A stretch of 32,937 nucleotides of DNA from Tissierellia bacterium (GCA_012728595.1 JAAYEU010000106.1:1-32937); one strand, 5' to 3'; shown: positions 24,418 to 32,870, counted from the first letter of the stretch. Made by a program: numbers and translations. The notes: generated from the sequence alone by a model not told the origin.

Positions 24418-25836
24418 TTAGAATGGTCCGTAATTGATTATAACAGCAATAACCATGAAGACGGCACCCATTAATGTCCATATTAAGAATAGCTTTCCGT
24501 AATATTTAAGCCATTTGTCATAGGATATTTTAGCTATTGAAAGAGAGGCCATCAAGGTAGATGCAGTTGGGGTAAAGGTATTTGAGAAACCATCACCAAA
24601 GTGGAATGCTAGTACTGCAGTTTGTCTAGTAAGGCCTAATATATCTGCTAATGGTACCATAATGGGCATAGTTGTTGCAGCTTGACCGCTTCCGGATGGA
24701 ATGACAAAGTTAATTAGGCTTTGCACTATAAACATTCCAACAGCAGATAAGGTTTTAGGCAATCCACTAATCACGCTTGCTAAGCCATATATGATGGAAT
24801 CTAATATTATTCCGTCTTGTAATACTATCAGAATTGTTCTTGCTATTCCTACAACCAAGGCTCCAAATATAATACCCCTAGCCCCATTTATGAACTCCTG
24901 AGCCATTTGATTTGGATTAATTCTTCCTATAGCACCACTTATTAACCCCATTCCTAAAAATACTGCAGCAATTTCATTTATATACCAGCCAAACTCATAA
25001 ACTCCATATACAATTATTGCAAGTCCAGCAGCCAATGTTAAAAACACTAGATAATGGGAAGGCGATAATGTTTTTTCTTCAGTTAAATCTACAGTTTTGT
25101 TTTTTCTTTCCTCTAACTCTACATCCGCTATAAGGCTTAATTCGGGTCTATCCTTAATCTTTTTTGCATATCTCATAACATAATAAACGGATACGCTAAG
25201 AAATACTATCCAGATTATTATTCTTAAGCCTATGCCTGAAAACAATGGTAATTCTGCTATTCCTTGAGCTATTCCTACTGTAAAAGGATTCATGATTCCT
25301 GAATTAAATCCTACTGCACCACCTAGAGTTACAAGAGACATTCCTACTATAGCATCATAGCCTAAGGCCCTTGCTAAAGATATGGCTACAGGAATGAATA
25401 CTATGTTTTCTTCTGCAAATCCTAAAAAAGCTCCAGTTAATGAGAATATGAACATAAAGATGGGGATTAATAGTTGCTCTTTTCCTCTTAACAGACTAGC
25501 AACTTTATAGATTCCTGCTTCGATGGCGCCAGTAGACGTAATAATTTGGAATGAACCCGCTACTATAAATATGAAAAAGGTTATTTGGGCTGCAGCCATC
25601 ATTCCCCTTGGAACGGCTGTCAATACCTCAAATGGGTTTACTGGATTTCCTTCTACTTTTGTAAAGGAATTGGGATCTACTACAGTTCTACCTGTATTAG
25701 GGTCTTCAATTCTTGCGTATTCCCCTGCGGGTACTATATAGGTTAAGAGTGCTGCAATAATGATAATGCAGGATATTAAAACATAAGTGTGAGGGATTTT
25801 AAAAGTCCTATTAGTTACCCTTGTCTTATCAACCAT
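24418..25836 (-). CDS. YfcC-family permease
   Basis: Inner-membrane carrier of 472 residues with about 12 hydrophobic segments. The N-terminal IPHTYVLISCIIIIAALLTYIVPAGEYAR, AEENIVFIPVAISLARALGYDAIVG, GFNSGIMNPFTVGIAQGIAELPLFSG and the re-entrant-like FVIPSGSGQAATTMPIMVPLAD are typical of YfcC/ArgR-OrnT-like members of the DcuC-AbgT ion-transporter superfamily. An AGGGAGGTTTTAAG ribosome site precedes the ATG. Pairing with an M19 dipeptidase and a divergent deacylase suggests dipeptides or N-acyl amino acids as cargo, which is inference. A sigma-54 promoter lies upstream. Confidence 0.9.
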   Translation of the reverse strand: MVDKTRVTNRTFKIPHTYVLISCIIIIAALLTYIVPAGEYARIEDPNTGRTVVDPNSFTKVEGNPVNPFEVLTAVPRGMMAAAQITFFIFIVAGSFQIITSTGAIEAGIYKVASLLRGKEQLLIPIFMFIFSLTGAFLGFAEENIVFIPVAISLARALGYDAIVGMSLVTLGGAVGFNSGIMNPFTVGIAQGIAELPLFSGIGLRIIIWIVFLSVSVYYVMRYAKKIKDRPELSLIADVELEERKNKTVDLTEEKTLSPSHYLVFLTLAAGLAIIVYGVYEFGWYINEIAAVFLGMGLISGAIGRINPNQMAQEFINGARGIIFGALVVGIARTILIVLQDGIILDSIIYGLASVISGLPKTLSAVGMFIVQSLINFVIPSGSGQAATTMPIMVPLADILGLTRQTAVLAFHFGDGFSNTFTPTASTLMASLSIAKISYDKWLKYYGKLFLIWTLMGAVFMVIAVIINYGPF

Positions 25837-25910
25837 CTTAAAACCTCCCTTTAATTTTTAGTAAATATTGATTATAAGACCTGTATCCAATATCCCTACC
25901 CCTATAATCA

Positions 25911-25916
25911 CCTCCT
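25911..25916 (-). promoter_or_regulatory. Strong Shine-Dalgarno in the permease leader without a proper start
   Basis: AGGAGG on the minus strand lies about 25 bases inside the predicted sigma-54 transcript, 75 bases before the permease ATG. No ATG, GTG or TTG is at usable distance: the GTG overlaps the site, and a GTG-initiated frame would give only 17 residues. It may be a standby site, a relic or a leader-peptide signal. Confidence 0.4.
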
Positions 25917-25950
25917 GAAATGATTAAAATTTTTTTTATAAGTATGATGA

Positions 25951-25966
25951 TGCAATTAGTGTTCCA
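25951..25966 (-). promoter_or_regulatory. Sigma-54 promoter (-24/-12) of the permease-dipeptidase operon
   Basis: On the minus strand TGGAACACTAATTGCA has GG and GC at the correct 12-base spacing and a full TTGCA -12 box. Transcription should begin near 25940, about 100 bases before the permease ATG. The neighbouring divergent unit encodes a sigma-54 activator, the likely regulator. Confidence 0.82.
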
Positions 25967-26183
25967 GTTTACTAAAAAACCAAATTTTTATAAAATTTTA
26001 TGGCTGTGAGCTTTTGAATTTAAGGATTTGAATTATATGAAAAATATGAAAATTAAAATAAATGATTTTTTATCTTAAAAAGTATTTTAATATTTGTAAA
26101 AAAAGTATACATTATAAAATTTCAAAAAGGAATAAAACTGTCCATTTATTTTACATATAGAATTAATATAAATTTTCAGCAAA

Positions 26184-26212
26184 TTGCAGGCTTTTAATCC
26201 CTATGGTAAAAT
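26184..26212 (+). promoter_or_regulatory. Sigma-A promoter of the deacylase-activator operon
   Basis: TTGCAG and TAAAAT are separated by 17 bases, with a TGG before the -10. The start would be near 26219, about 33 bases before the deacylase ATG. The rest of the 415-base divergent spacer (25837-26251) is very AT-rich; it holds two TTTGAATT direct copies at 26013 and 26027 that could be activator sites, and no gene. Confidence 0.65.
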
Positions 26213-26251
26213 ATCATTGATAAAGTTTGCTATATGGAGAGGAGAAGGCCT

Positions 26252-27865
26252 ATGTATGATTTAATTATAAAAAATGGTGAAATCATAGATGGTTCAGGTA
26301 AAGGGGCATATATGGCTGATATAGGCATTAAAGATGGTTACATAAAAGAGATAGCAACAAGCATGGATTCAGAAGCCTTAAAGGTTATAGATGCAAAAGG
26401 CTATGTTGTAAGTCCTGGCTTTATAGATATAGACTCCCACTCTGATTTTTCCCTTTATGCTAATCCCAGAGCTGAAAGTAAAATATACCAAGGTATAACC
26501 ACAGAATTAGTAGGACAAGGAGGGAGGACTTTAGGCCCCATTAATAGGGAACGATTAAAGGATTTAAAACAGTATACAAGCTCCTATGTTCTAAATAAGA
26601 ATGAACCTAACTATTGGGGATGGAATAGCAATATGGAATTCATTAATTTGTTAGAAAAAAAGGGCATTGCTGTAAATATAGCTGCCTTAGTAGGTTATGG
26701 AAGTATTCGAGTTGCCGTAATGGGATTTGAAAAGAGAATTCCAACTAAATACGAAATGGATAAGATGATATTTCTACTTGAAGAGGAAATGAATAAGGGA
26801 GCCTTTGGATTATCCCTTGGATTAGATAATAGTCCAGATTCCCTAGCAACCATTGAAGAATTGGCAGAAATGGCTAAAGTGGTAAAAAAGCATGATGGGA
26901 TACTTGCAGTACATATGAGAGAAGAGGGAAATTATCTATTTGAATCCATAAACGAGGCATTGGATATAACTAGAAGGTCTGGAGTTAAGCTTCAGATATC
27001 CCATCTAAAAGCTGCTCATCCTCAAAATTGGGGGAAGGTGAAAGAGGCAATAGAAATTATTAATAAAGCAAGGCATGAAGGTTTGGATGTACATTACGAT
27101 GTATATCCATATACTGCTTATGAAAGCGTTTTAGCCGATGTTCTACCTACTTGGATTAGGGAGCTAAGTCCAGAAAATATGGTGAATTATTTAAAGAAGG
27201 ATGTAATACGAAAGAAAATAATTACGGAAATGATAGATCCAAATAGCGACTGGGGAAATCCTATGTTAGGTTCTTCTTGGAATATGATAAGAATAGTTTC
27301 CATGAAAAGAGCAGAAAACAAGAAATATGAAGGAATGAATATGGAAGAAATTGCTGAGGATATGGATCTAACTCCTCAAGAAGCTGCAATAAGGCTGTTA
27401 ATAGCTGAAGAAGGAGTAATAAAAATTATATTCTTTGCAATGTTAGAATCAGATTTAATAGAAGTGATGAAGCAGTCTATGGCGATCTTTTGCACTGATG
27501 GTTTAGCAGTTTCACCTTATGGCGATTATAAGGATATAAAGGTCCATCCAAGATATTATGGTGCTTTTCCAAGGATATTAGGTAGATATGTAAGGGAGAA
27601 AAAAATATTAGCTTTAGAAGATGCCATACATAAAATGACATTATTACCTGCCATGAAGATGAACTTAAGGAATAGAGGTCTCTTGGATATAGGGTATAAA
27701 GCGGATATTACTATATTTGACAAAGATACTATTATAGACAAATCCACTTTTGATAATCCACACCAATACTCTGATGGAATAAAATACGTTATAGTTAATG
27801 GAGAAATAGTACTAGAAGGGGAAACTCACACTGGTAAATTACCTGGTGAGATAATTAGGATGTAA
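26252..27865 (+). CDS. N-acyl-D-amino-acid deacylase-like amidohydrolase
   Basis: Member of the D-aminoacylase/dihydroorotase-like amidohydrolases, which remove N-acyl groups from D-amino acids. It opens with MYDLIIKNGEIIDGSG and has SPGFIDIDSHSDFSL, GITTELVGQGG, the metal-site LQISHLKAAHPQNWGK, DVYPYTAYES and the catalytic-Asp segment FCTDGLAVSPYGDY. It ends with the usual GYKADITIFD beta-sandwich. ATG 26252 (537 residues) is preferred because GGAGAGGAGAAGG lies just upstream; the ORF-track ATG at 26234 precedes that site. Two usual metal-ligand positions differ: HxH reads DSH at 61-63, and GNCG reads GQGG at 88-91. The real substrate may therefore differ. Confidence 0.85.
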   Translation: MYDLIIKNGEIIDGSGKGAYMADIGIKDGYIKEIATSMDSEALKVIDAKGYVVSPGFIDIDSHSDFSLYANPRAESKIYQGITTELVGQGGRTLGPINRERLKDLKQYTSSYVLNKNEPNYWGWNSNMEFINLLEKKGIAVNIAALVGYGSIRVAVMGFEKRIPTKYEMDKMIFLLEEEMNKGAFGLSLGLDNSPDSLATIEELAEMAKVVKKHDGILAVHMREEGNYLFESINEALDITRRSGVKLQISHLKAAHPQNWGKVKEAIEIINKARHEGLDVHYDVYPYTAYESVLADVLPTWIRELSPENMVNYLKKDVIRKKIITEMIDPNSDWGNPMLGSSWNMIRIVSMKRAENKKYEGMNMEEIAEDMDLTPQEAAIRLLIAEEGVIKIIFFAMLESDLIEVMKQSMAIFCTDGLAVSPYGDYKDIKVHPRYYGAFPRILGRYVREKKILALEDAIHKMTLLPAMKMNLRNRGLLDIGYKADITIFDKDTIIDKSTFDNPHQYSDGIKYVIVNGEIVLEGETHTGKLPGEIIRM

Positions 27866-27904
27866 TATAAGGAATTTAAGGATTTTTGAAAAGGGGATTT
27901 TATT

Positions 27905-28894
27905 ATGGGAAAAAGAAATGAAGATATGGTCAACTATAATATAGATTATAATGAAAATGAAGGTATGGTCTATAGCAGCCAAAAGATGAAAGCTATAGTA
28001 TCTATGGTTGAAAATATTTCTAAAACCGATGCAACAGTGCTACTTATGGGGGAGACAGGGGTTGGTAAAGAGGTAATAGCTAAGCTTATACATAGAAAAA
28101 GCCATAGAAGAGATAAGAGGTTTGTTGTAATAAACTGTGCTGCAATCCCTGAAAACTTAATTGAAAGTGAGCTCTTTGGCCACGAAAAAGGTGCTTTTAC
28201 AGGAGCAAGTTATAGGAAAATAGGCAAATTTGAACAGGCCCAAGGAGGTACAGTTTTTCTAGATGAAATAGGAGAATTACCATTAAAAATGCAGGTTAAG
28301 TTCTTGAGGGTGTTGCAAGAAAGACAGTTTGAAAGAATAGGATCTTTAGACAGTATCGATTTAGATGTAAGGGTTATTGTAGCAACCAATAAGGATTTAC
28401 TGGAGGAATTGGAAAAGGGGAACTTCAGAGAAGACCTATACTACAGGGTAAACGTAATAAAGATAGAAATTCCTCCTCTAAGGGAAAGAAAAGAGGATAT
28501 TATAGCCTTATCCAATGTTTTTCTTAGGGAATTTGCCAACTATTATAATAAGAGTTTAAAAAAGATAGATTTAGAAACCATGCACATACTTCTAAATCAC
28601 CAATGGAAGGGGAACGTAAGGGAGCTTAAAAATGTAATTGAAAGGTCGGTGATATTAGCTAAGAAGAATGAGCAGATTCTAACTATCAATCATCTGCCGA
28701 TAGAGGTGAAAATAGATAATAGCTTCCCAGAGATGAGGGAAAGAACAAAGATAAGTTTAAAGGAATATGAGAAATTGCTTATTTTATATACCCTTTATGA
28801 TGTCAAAGGTAATAAGAGCAGGGCAGCAGAAATATTAGGGATTAGAAGGCAGACCTTATATAATAAGATGAGGGAATATGGCATAGATATATAA
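27905..28894 (+). CDS. Sigma-54-dependent activator without sensory domain
   Basis: Enhancer-binding ATPase of 329 residues. Only about 25 residues precede the AAA+ core, so there is no PAS, receiver or ACT domain. The core has Walker A GETGVGKE, the intact sigma-54-contact loop ELFGHEKGAFTGA, Walker B TVFLDEIGELP, the ATNKDL sensor, REDLYYRVNV and NVRELKNVIERS. A Fis-type helix-turn-helix (GNKSRAAEILGIRRQTLYNKMREYGI) ends the protein. AAAAGGGGATTTTATT gives the ribosome site. It lies 39 bases after the deacylase gene, so it is co-transcribed, and it probably activates the divergent permease-dipeptidase promoter. Control must come from a partner protein, DNA dose or direct ligand binding to the core. 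Confidence 0.93.
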   Translation: MGKRNEDMVNYNIDYNENEGMVYSSQKMKAIVSMVENISKTDATVLLMGETGVGKEVIAKLIHRKSHRRDKRFVVINCAAIPENLIESELFGHEKGAFTGASYRKIGKFEQAQGGTVFLDEIGELPLKMQVKFLRVLQERQFERIGSLDSIDLDVRVIVATNKDLLEELEKGNFREDLYYRVNVIKIEIPPLRERKEDIIALSNVFLREFANYYNKSLKKIDLETMHILLNHQWKGNVRELKNVIERSVILAKKNEQILTINHLPIEVKIDNSFPEMRERTKISLKEYEKLLILYTLYDVKGNKSRAAEILGIRRQTLYNKMREYGIDI

Positions 28895-28946
28895 ATTAAA
28901 TGAATATAGATGTTATAATATTGGTAGATATGAAAAGGGGGATTGT

Positions 28947-29237
28947 ATGAAGAAAAAGCATCTTTTACTATCTATTTTTATTCTGACAACTTCAATCTTA
29001 CTTACTGGCTGTATGCCTGGAAGTGGCAAATACACCCATCAGGCTCCAGCAGGATTTTTATCAGGCATATGGCATGGATGGATTGCGCCCCTTTCACTTA
29101 TTAGAGCTATATTTAACCCCCAAATAAGAGTATATGAACCGATAAATACGGGTTGGTGGTACGATTTTGGATTTTATATTGCAATAATAAGTGGATTCGG
29201 TGGACTGTCTTTAACTAGAAAAAAATCTAAGGATTAA
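28947..29237 (+). CDS. Small putative lipoprotein of unknown function
   Basis: 96-residue protein not assigned to a named family. A lipoprotein signal peptide is clear: MKKKH basic end, hydrophobic core, and lipobox LTGC with Cys22. The mature part has GKYTHQAPAGFLSGIWHGWIAPLSLIRAIFNP, an aromatic stretch NTGWWYDFGFYIAIISGFGG that is a plausible single membrane segment, and a basic tail RKKSKD. AAAAGGGGGATTGT precedes the ATG, and a TATAAT lies about 35 bases upstream of it. A strong terminator follows, so it is probably monocistronic. Short, real-looking and conserved in style, but no function can be given. Confidence 0.8.
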   Translation: MKKKHLLLSIFILTTSILLTGCMPGSGKYTHQAPAGFLSGIWHGWIAPLSLIRAIFNPQIRVYEPINTGWWYDFGFYIAIISGFGGLSLTRKKSKD

Positions 29238-29259
29238 TAATAAGATTTTAAGAAAACTT

Positions 29260-29287
29260 ACCCGCTTTGTAAAATAAGCGGGTTTTT
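29260..29287 (+). terminator. Rho-independent terminator after the lipoprotein gene
   Basis: ACCCGCTT and AAGCGGGT form an 8-bp GC-rich stem with an 8-base loop, followed by five Ts. The same stem sequence is reused in the terminator after the Ca2+ ATPase. Confidence 0.9.
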
Positions 29288-29402
29288 ACTTTTAAGGTAG
29301 TTTACAGAATATAAAAAATCAAAAAGCAGGCATAATTTATAGGGACAAACTATATAGATATAAGGACAGGCGTATTAAAATTTATGGAAGAGAGGGAAGA
29401 TG

Positions 29403-32132
29403 ATGAACTGGTATAAACAAGAAAAAGAAGAAATAATAAAAAAGCTAGGGACCAATATGGAAAAAGGTTTAACAGATTTAGAGGTCGAGAAGAGATTAGA
29501 GAAATATGGAACCAATGAATTTATGGAAAAACCTAAAGAAAGCTTTTTTTCTAAACTAATCAATCAATTTTCAGATTTTCTAGTACTTATTTTAATTGTA
29601 GCAGCACTATTTTCTATATCTATTGGTGAAACTAGGGATTCCATAGTCATACTGGCTATTGTTTTAATCAATGCTATGCTGGGAATCTACCAAGAGGGTA
29701 AAGCCGAAAAAGCTCTAGAAGCTCTTCGAGAGATGTCCTCTCCTACTGCAAAGGTTATTAGAAATGGACATTTAGATGTGATTGCTACATCTAATTTGGT
29801 TCCAGGGGATTTAGTCATACTTGAAGCAGGGGATATTGTTCCTGCCGACATAAGATTAATGGAGAGCAGCAATTTAAAGATAGATGAAGCATCCTTAACC
29901 GGTGAATCTATTCCTGTAGAGAAAAATAGCCATAAGGTTTATGAAGATGATATACCCTTAGGGGATAGAGAAAATATGGCATATATGAGCACAGTTATAA
30001 CCTATGGAAGAGGGAAAGGCATAGTAGTTGAAACAGGCCATAATACTGAAATTGGGAAGATTGCAAAGGAGATACAATCCTATGATGAAGAATTAACTCC
30101 TCTGCAGAAAAAATTAGATGAACTAGGAAAATATTTAGGTGTTATTACCATAATAGTATGCATAATTGTATTTATGCTAGGCATATTCCGAGGGAGAAGG
30201 ATAATGGAAATGTTTATGGTTGCCGTTAGTTTAGCAGTTGCAGCTATCCCGGAAGGATTACCTGCCATTGTTACTATAGTATTAGCTTTGGGAATGAACA
30301 AAATGGTTAAAAGAAATGCCATAGTAAAAAAACTTTCAGCAGTTGAAACCCTTGGAAGTATAACCGTTATATGTTCAGATAAAACGGGTACGTTAACTCA
30401 AAACGAAATGACAGTTACTAGAATCTTTGCGGGCAATAGAATATATGATGTAAGTGGTGTTGGCTATAATCCATCAGGAGAATTTTATCTAGCTGGAAGG
30501 AAAATAGAGGTTAACCATATAAAAGATTTAAAGAAATTGTTATCTATAGGGGTATTGGCAAATGATGCAGATATCAGTAAAGCTAGTGGACTCTTTAAGG
30601 TGATTGGTGATCCCACTGAAGGGGCCTTAATAACTCTTGGTTATAAGGGGAAGATGTTTAAAAAGGATATGAATGAAGCATATCCTAGAATAGGAGAAAT
30701 ACCTTTTGACTCAGAAAGAAAGATGATGACTACCTTCCATAAAAACTATGTACAAGGGAAGATAGTCTCCTTTACTAAAGGTGCTCCAGATATAATAATC
30801 AACAGGTGTAAATACATATACAATGGAGGAGTTAAAAAAACTTTAACCGATACCTTAAGAAGGAAGGTATTAGATGTAAACAATTCCTTTGCCAAAGATG
30901 CATTAAGGGTATTGGCCTTGGCATATAGGGAGTATGACAGTATGCCTAATGATTTATCTTCCGACAATATTGAAAAAGATATGATATTTGTAGGCTTGGT
31001 AGGAATGATAGATCCAGCTAGGCCAGAAGCTAAAGATGCAATAAGGAAATGTAAAGAAGCAGGAATTAAACCTATCATGATAACAGGGGATTATAAGGAA
31101 ACTGCTTTTGCCATCAGTAAAGCATTGGGAATTGCAAATTCAATGAAAGAGGTCGTGGTTGGGAATGAATTAGAGGAGATGTCGGATGTTGAATTAAAGG
31201 AAGTTGTTAAAAATACAAGTGTTTACGCTAGGGTAACCCCTGAACACAAGGTAAGGATTGTATCTGCTCTAAAGGCAAATGGAGAAATTGTAGCCATGAC
31301 GGGGGATGGAGTTAATGATTCCATGGCCTTAAAGAGAGCCGATATTGGTATTTCAATGGGTATAACCGGCACCGATGTTGCCAAAAGTACTGCAGAGGTG
31401 ATCTTAACTGACGATAATTTTGCTAGTATTGTGGCAGCAGTAGAGGAGGGTAGAATAATATTTAGTAACATAAGGAAGTTCGTCTTTTTCCTACTGTCCT
31501 GTAACATTGGTGAAATAATCATAGTCTTTGCCAGCATACTATATAACCTACCAATTCCACTATTGCCAATCCAGCTTTTGTGGCTCAATCTAGTAACGGA
31601 TAGCTTTCCTGCCTTAGCTTTAGGGATGGAAAAAGGGGAAGAAGATATAATGAGATTAAAGCCTAAGGAACCCGATTCTCCCATAATCGATGGCTACATG
31701 ATGGTGGACATTATAGTTCAAAGTTTAGCCATTGGATTTACTTCACTATTTGCCTATGTATGGGCAATCAGGGCCTTTCCTGACAGTTTGACTAAAGCGA
31801 GGACCATAACTTTTGCTACTTTGATCGTTGCAGAACTATTAAGGGCTTACTCAAGTAGGTCTGAAAGGCATTTATTATTTGAAATAGGAATATTCTCCAA
31901 TCCAACCATGATATATGCAACTAGCCTATCCTTTTTGTTGCTATTAGGGGTTATATATATTCCATTTTTGCAGCCTGTATTTCACACAGTTTCCTTAGGA
32001 CTAATAGATTGGGGAATCATATTAAGTTTTGCCTTCTTCCCACTATTAATAAGCGAGTTATATAAAGCATCATTTATCAAGAGAAGTGCAAATGAAGATG
32101 TGTATATGAAGCTGCAAAAGGAAAAAAACTAG
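29403..32132 (+). CDS. SERCA-type (P2A) calcium-transporting ATPase
   Basis: P-type ATPase that exports Ca2+ across the membrane. The order is: N-terminal cation-ATPase domain, TM1-2, actuator domain with LTGES, TM3-4 with AAIPEGLP, phosphorylation motif CSDKTGTLTQNE (Asp326), nucleotide domain with KGAPDII, hinge MTGDGVNDSMALKRADIGISMG, and six C-terminal helices. Ca2+ ligands matching SERCA are visible: Glu in IPEGLP, Asn/Glu in SCNIGEII, and Asn/Asp in LWLNLVTDSFP. The second ATG (29403) is five bases after GAGGGA and is slightly better than ATG 29400. It is 909 residues, normal for bacterial PMR1-like pumps. It is monocistronic, between two terminators. Confidence 0.94.
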   Translation: MNWYKQEKEEIIKKLGTNMEKGLTDLEVEKRLEKYGTNEFMEKPKESFFSKLINQFSDFLVLILIVAALFSISIGETRDSIVILAIVLINAMLGIYQEGKAEKALEALREMSSPTAKVIRNGHLDVIATSNLVPGDLVILEAGDIVPADIRLMESSNLKIDEASLTGESIPVEKNSHKVYEDDIPLGDRENMAYMSTVITYGRGKGIVVETGHNTEIGKIAKEIQSYDEELTPLQKKLDELGKYLGVITIIVCIIVFMLGIFRGRRIMEMFMVAVSLAVAAIPEGLPAIVTIVLALGMNKMVKRNAIVKKLSAVETLGSITVICSDKTGTLTQNEMTVTRIFAGNRIYDVSGVGYNPSGEFYLAGRKIEVNHIKDLKKLLSIGVLANDADISKASGLFKVIGDPTEGALITLGYKGKMFKKDMNEAYPRIGEIPFDSERKMMTTFHKNYVQGKIVSFTKGAPDIIINRCKYIYNGGVKKTLTDTLRRKVLDVNNSFAKDALRVLALAYREYDSMPNDLSSDNIEKDMIFVGLVGMIDPARPEAKDAIRKCKEAGIKPIMITGDYKETAFAISKALGIANSMKEVVVGNELEEMSDVELKEVVKNTSVYARVTPEHKVRIVSALKANGEIVAMTGDGVNDSMALKRADIGISMGITGTDVAKSTAEVILTDDNFASIVAAVEEGRIIFSNIRKFVFFLLSCNIGEIIIVFASILYNLPIPLLPIQLLWLNLVTDSFPALALGMEKGEEDIMRLKPKEPDSPIIDGYMMVDIIVQSLAIGFTSLFAYVWAIRAFPDSLTKARTITFATLIVAELLRAYSSRSERHLLFEIGIFSNPTMIYATSLSFLLLLGVIYIPFLQPVFHTVSLGLIDWGIILSFAFFPLLISELYKASFIKRSANEDVYMKLQKEKN

Positions 32133-32148
32133 TATTAATTTAAGGACC

Positions 32149-32174
32149 AAACCCGCTTTTCTAAGCGGGTTTTT
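32149..32174 (+). terminator. Rho-independent terminator after the Ca2+ ATPase
   Basis: AAACCCGCTT and AAGCGGGTTT pair around a four-base loop TTCT, followed by a T run. The stem core matches the terminator at 29260. Confidence 0.92.
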
Positions 32175-32311
32175 GTGTGTTTACTATAATTATAACAAAT
32201 TCTATTATAGAGGAAGACAAAATTGGAAAAGATATTAGGTATATGGGACAAAACTTAAAATCTGAGGAATCAACCTAATAAAGCCAGAAAATTTGAAAAA
32301 TAAGACAAAAC

Positions 32312-32339
32312 TTGACAGATTTAAAATAAGTGTTATAAT
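32312..32339 (+). promoter_or_regulatory. Consensus sigma-A promoter of selC
   Basis: TTGACA and TATAAT are both perfect hexamers, 16 bases apart. The start falls near 32346, giving a short 5' leader before the tRNA. It is the strongest sigma-A promoter in the window. Confidence 0.88.
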
Positions 32340-32369
32340 ATAATAGCTGTAGGTACAAAAGAGTTTTAT

Positions 32370-32466
32370 GGGAGTAGATGGGTGCTGGTGTGCCCTCTGG
32401 TCTTCAAAACCAGTACGAGGGGTTAGGAGCCTCTTGGGTGGGTTCGATTCCCACGTACTCCCGCCA
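32370..32466 (+). tRNA. selC: tRNA-Sec (anticodon UCA)
   Basis: 97-base selenocysteine tRNA that decodes UGA with SelA/SelB. It begins GGGAGTA, pairing with TACTCCC, then discriminator G and an encoded CCA. The D arm has a six-base-pair stem (GGGTGC/GTGCCC, two wobbles) with a four-base loop. The anticodon arm is CTGGT-CTTCAAA-ACCAG with TCA at 32404-32406. The extra arm is long (CGAGGGG/CCTCTTG), and the T arm is GTGGG-TTCGATT-CCCAC. These long arms are diagnostic of bacterial tRNA-Sec. The eighth acceptor pair reads G-G instead of a Watson-Crick pair. The minus-strand ORF over it is a shadow. Confidence 0.97.
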
Positions 32467-32474
32467 TAGATAAT

Positions 32475-32496
32475 AAGCCACTTTGGTGGCTTTTTT
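32475..32496 (+). terminator. Rho-independent terminator after selC
   Basis: AAGCCAC and GTGGCTT form a 7-bp stem with a TTTG loop, followed by a run of Ts. It ends the tRNA transcript nine bases after CCA. Confidence 0.9.
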
Positions 32497-32870
32497 GTTT
32501 TTTGAAAAGTTCTAACAAGAAAGAGGAAAATCAAAAACTTCTAACATTCTTCTAACATTGGGATTTGTTTTAAGTTGAAAATTTAGTTATCTATCTTGTC
32601 ATACAATGTTCCTTCCATCTTAGACAATACATGAGAATAAATGTATAAAGAATCAGCAAATATCCTAACAATTTACCTCATTTTATATCCAGAAGTAAAG
32701 AAGCTTCTAGTTGTAACAGTCCTTTAATTTTTTTTGCTCCCTAACTTTTATCTCTACTAGCTTAAGTGATTATCTGGCGGATTCCTTTTAAATTAGATAA
32801 GACCAGCTATTAAATGTCAAGAAATAATTTAATTTTTTTTGCTAAGTCATTTTAGAATTTCTGTTAGAAC
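32497..32870. other. AT-rich spacer without a recognisable gene
   Basis: No ORF with a ribosome site is seen on either strand. The octamer TTCTAACA occurs three times in the first 60 bases (32510, 32541 and 32550 approximately). Otherwise only homopolymer A/T runs are present; nothing functional can be supported. Confidence 0.5.

Noticed and set aside
26169-26188. Sigma-54 promoter for the deacylase gene ending in AAATTGCA
   Set aside because: A TTGCA -12 box is present, but there is no GG 12 bases upstream (TTTTCAGCAAATTGCA); a sigma-A promoter overlapping it fits better.
32235-32534. Minus-strand 99-residue ORF
   Set aside because: It lies across tRNA-Sec, its promoter and its terminator; the STWESNPPKRLLTPRTGFED stretch is the familiar antisense translation of a tRNA gene, not a protein.
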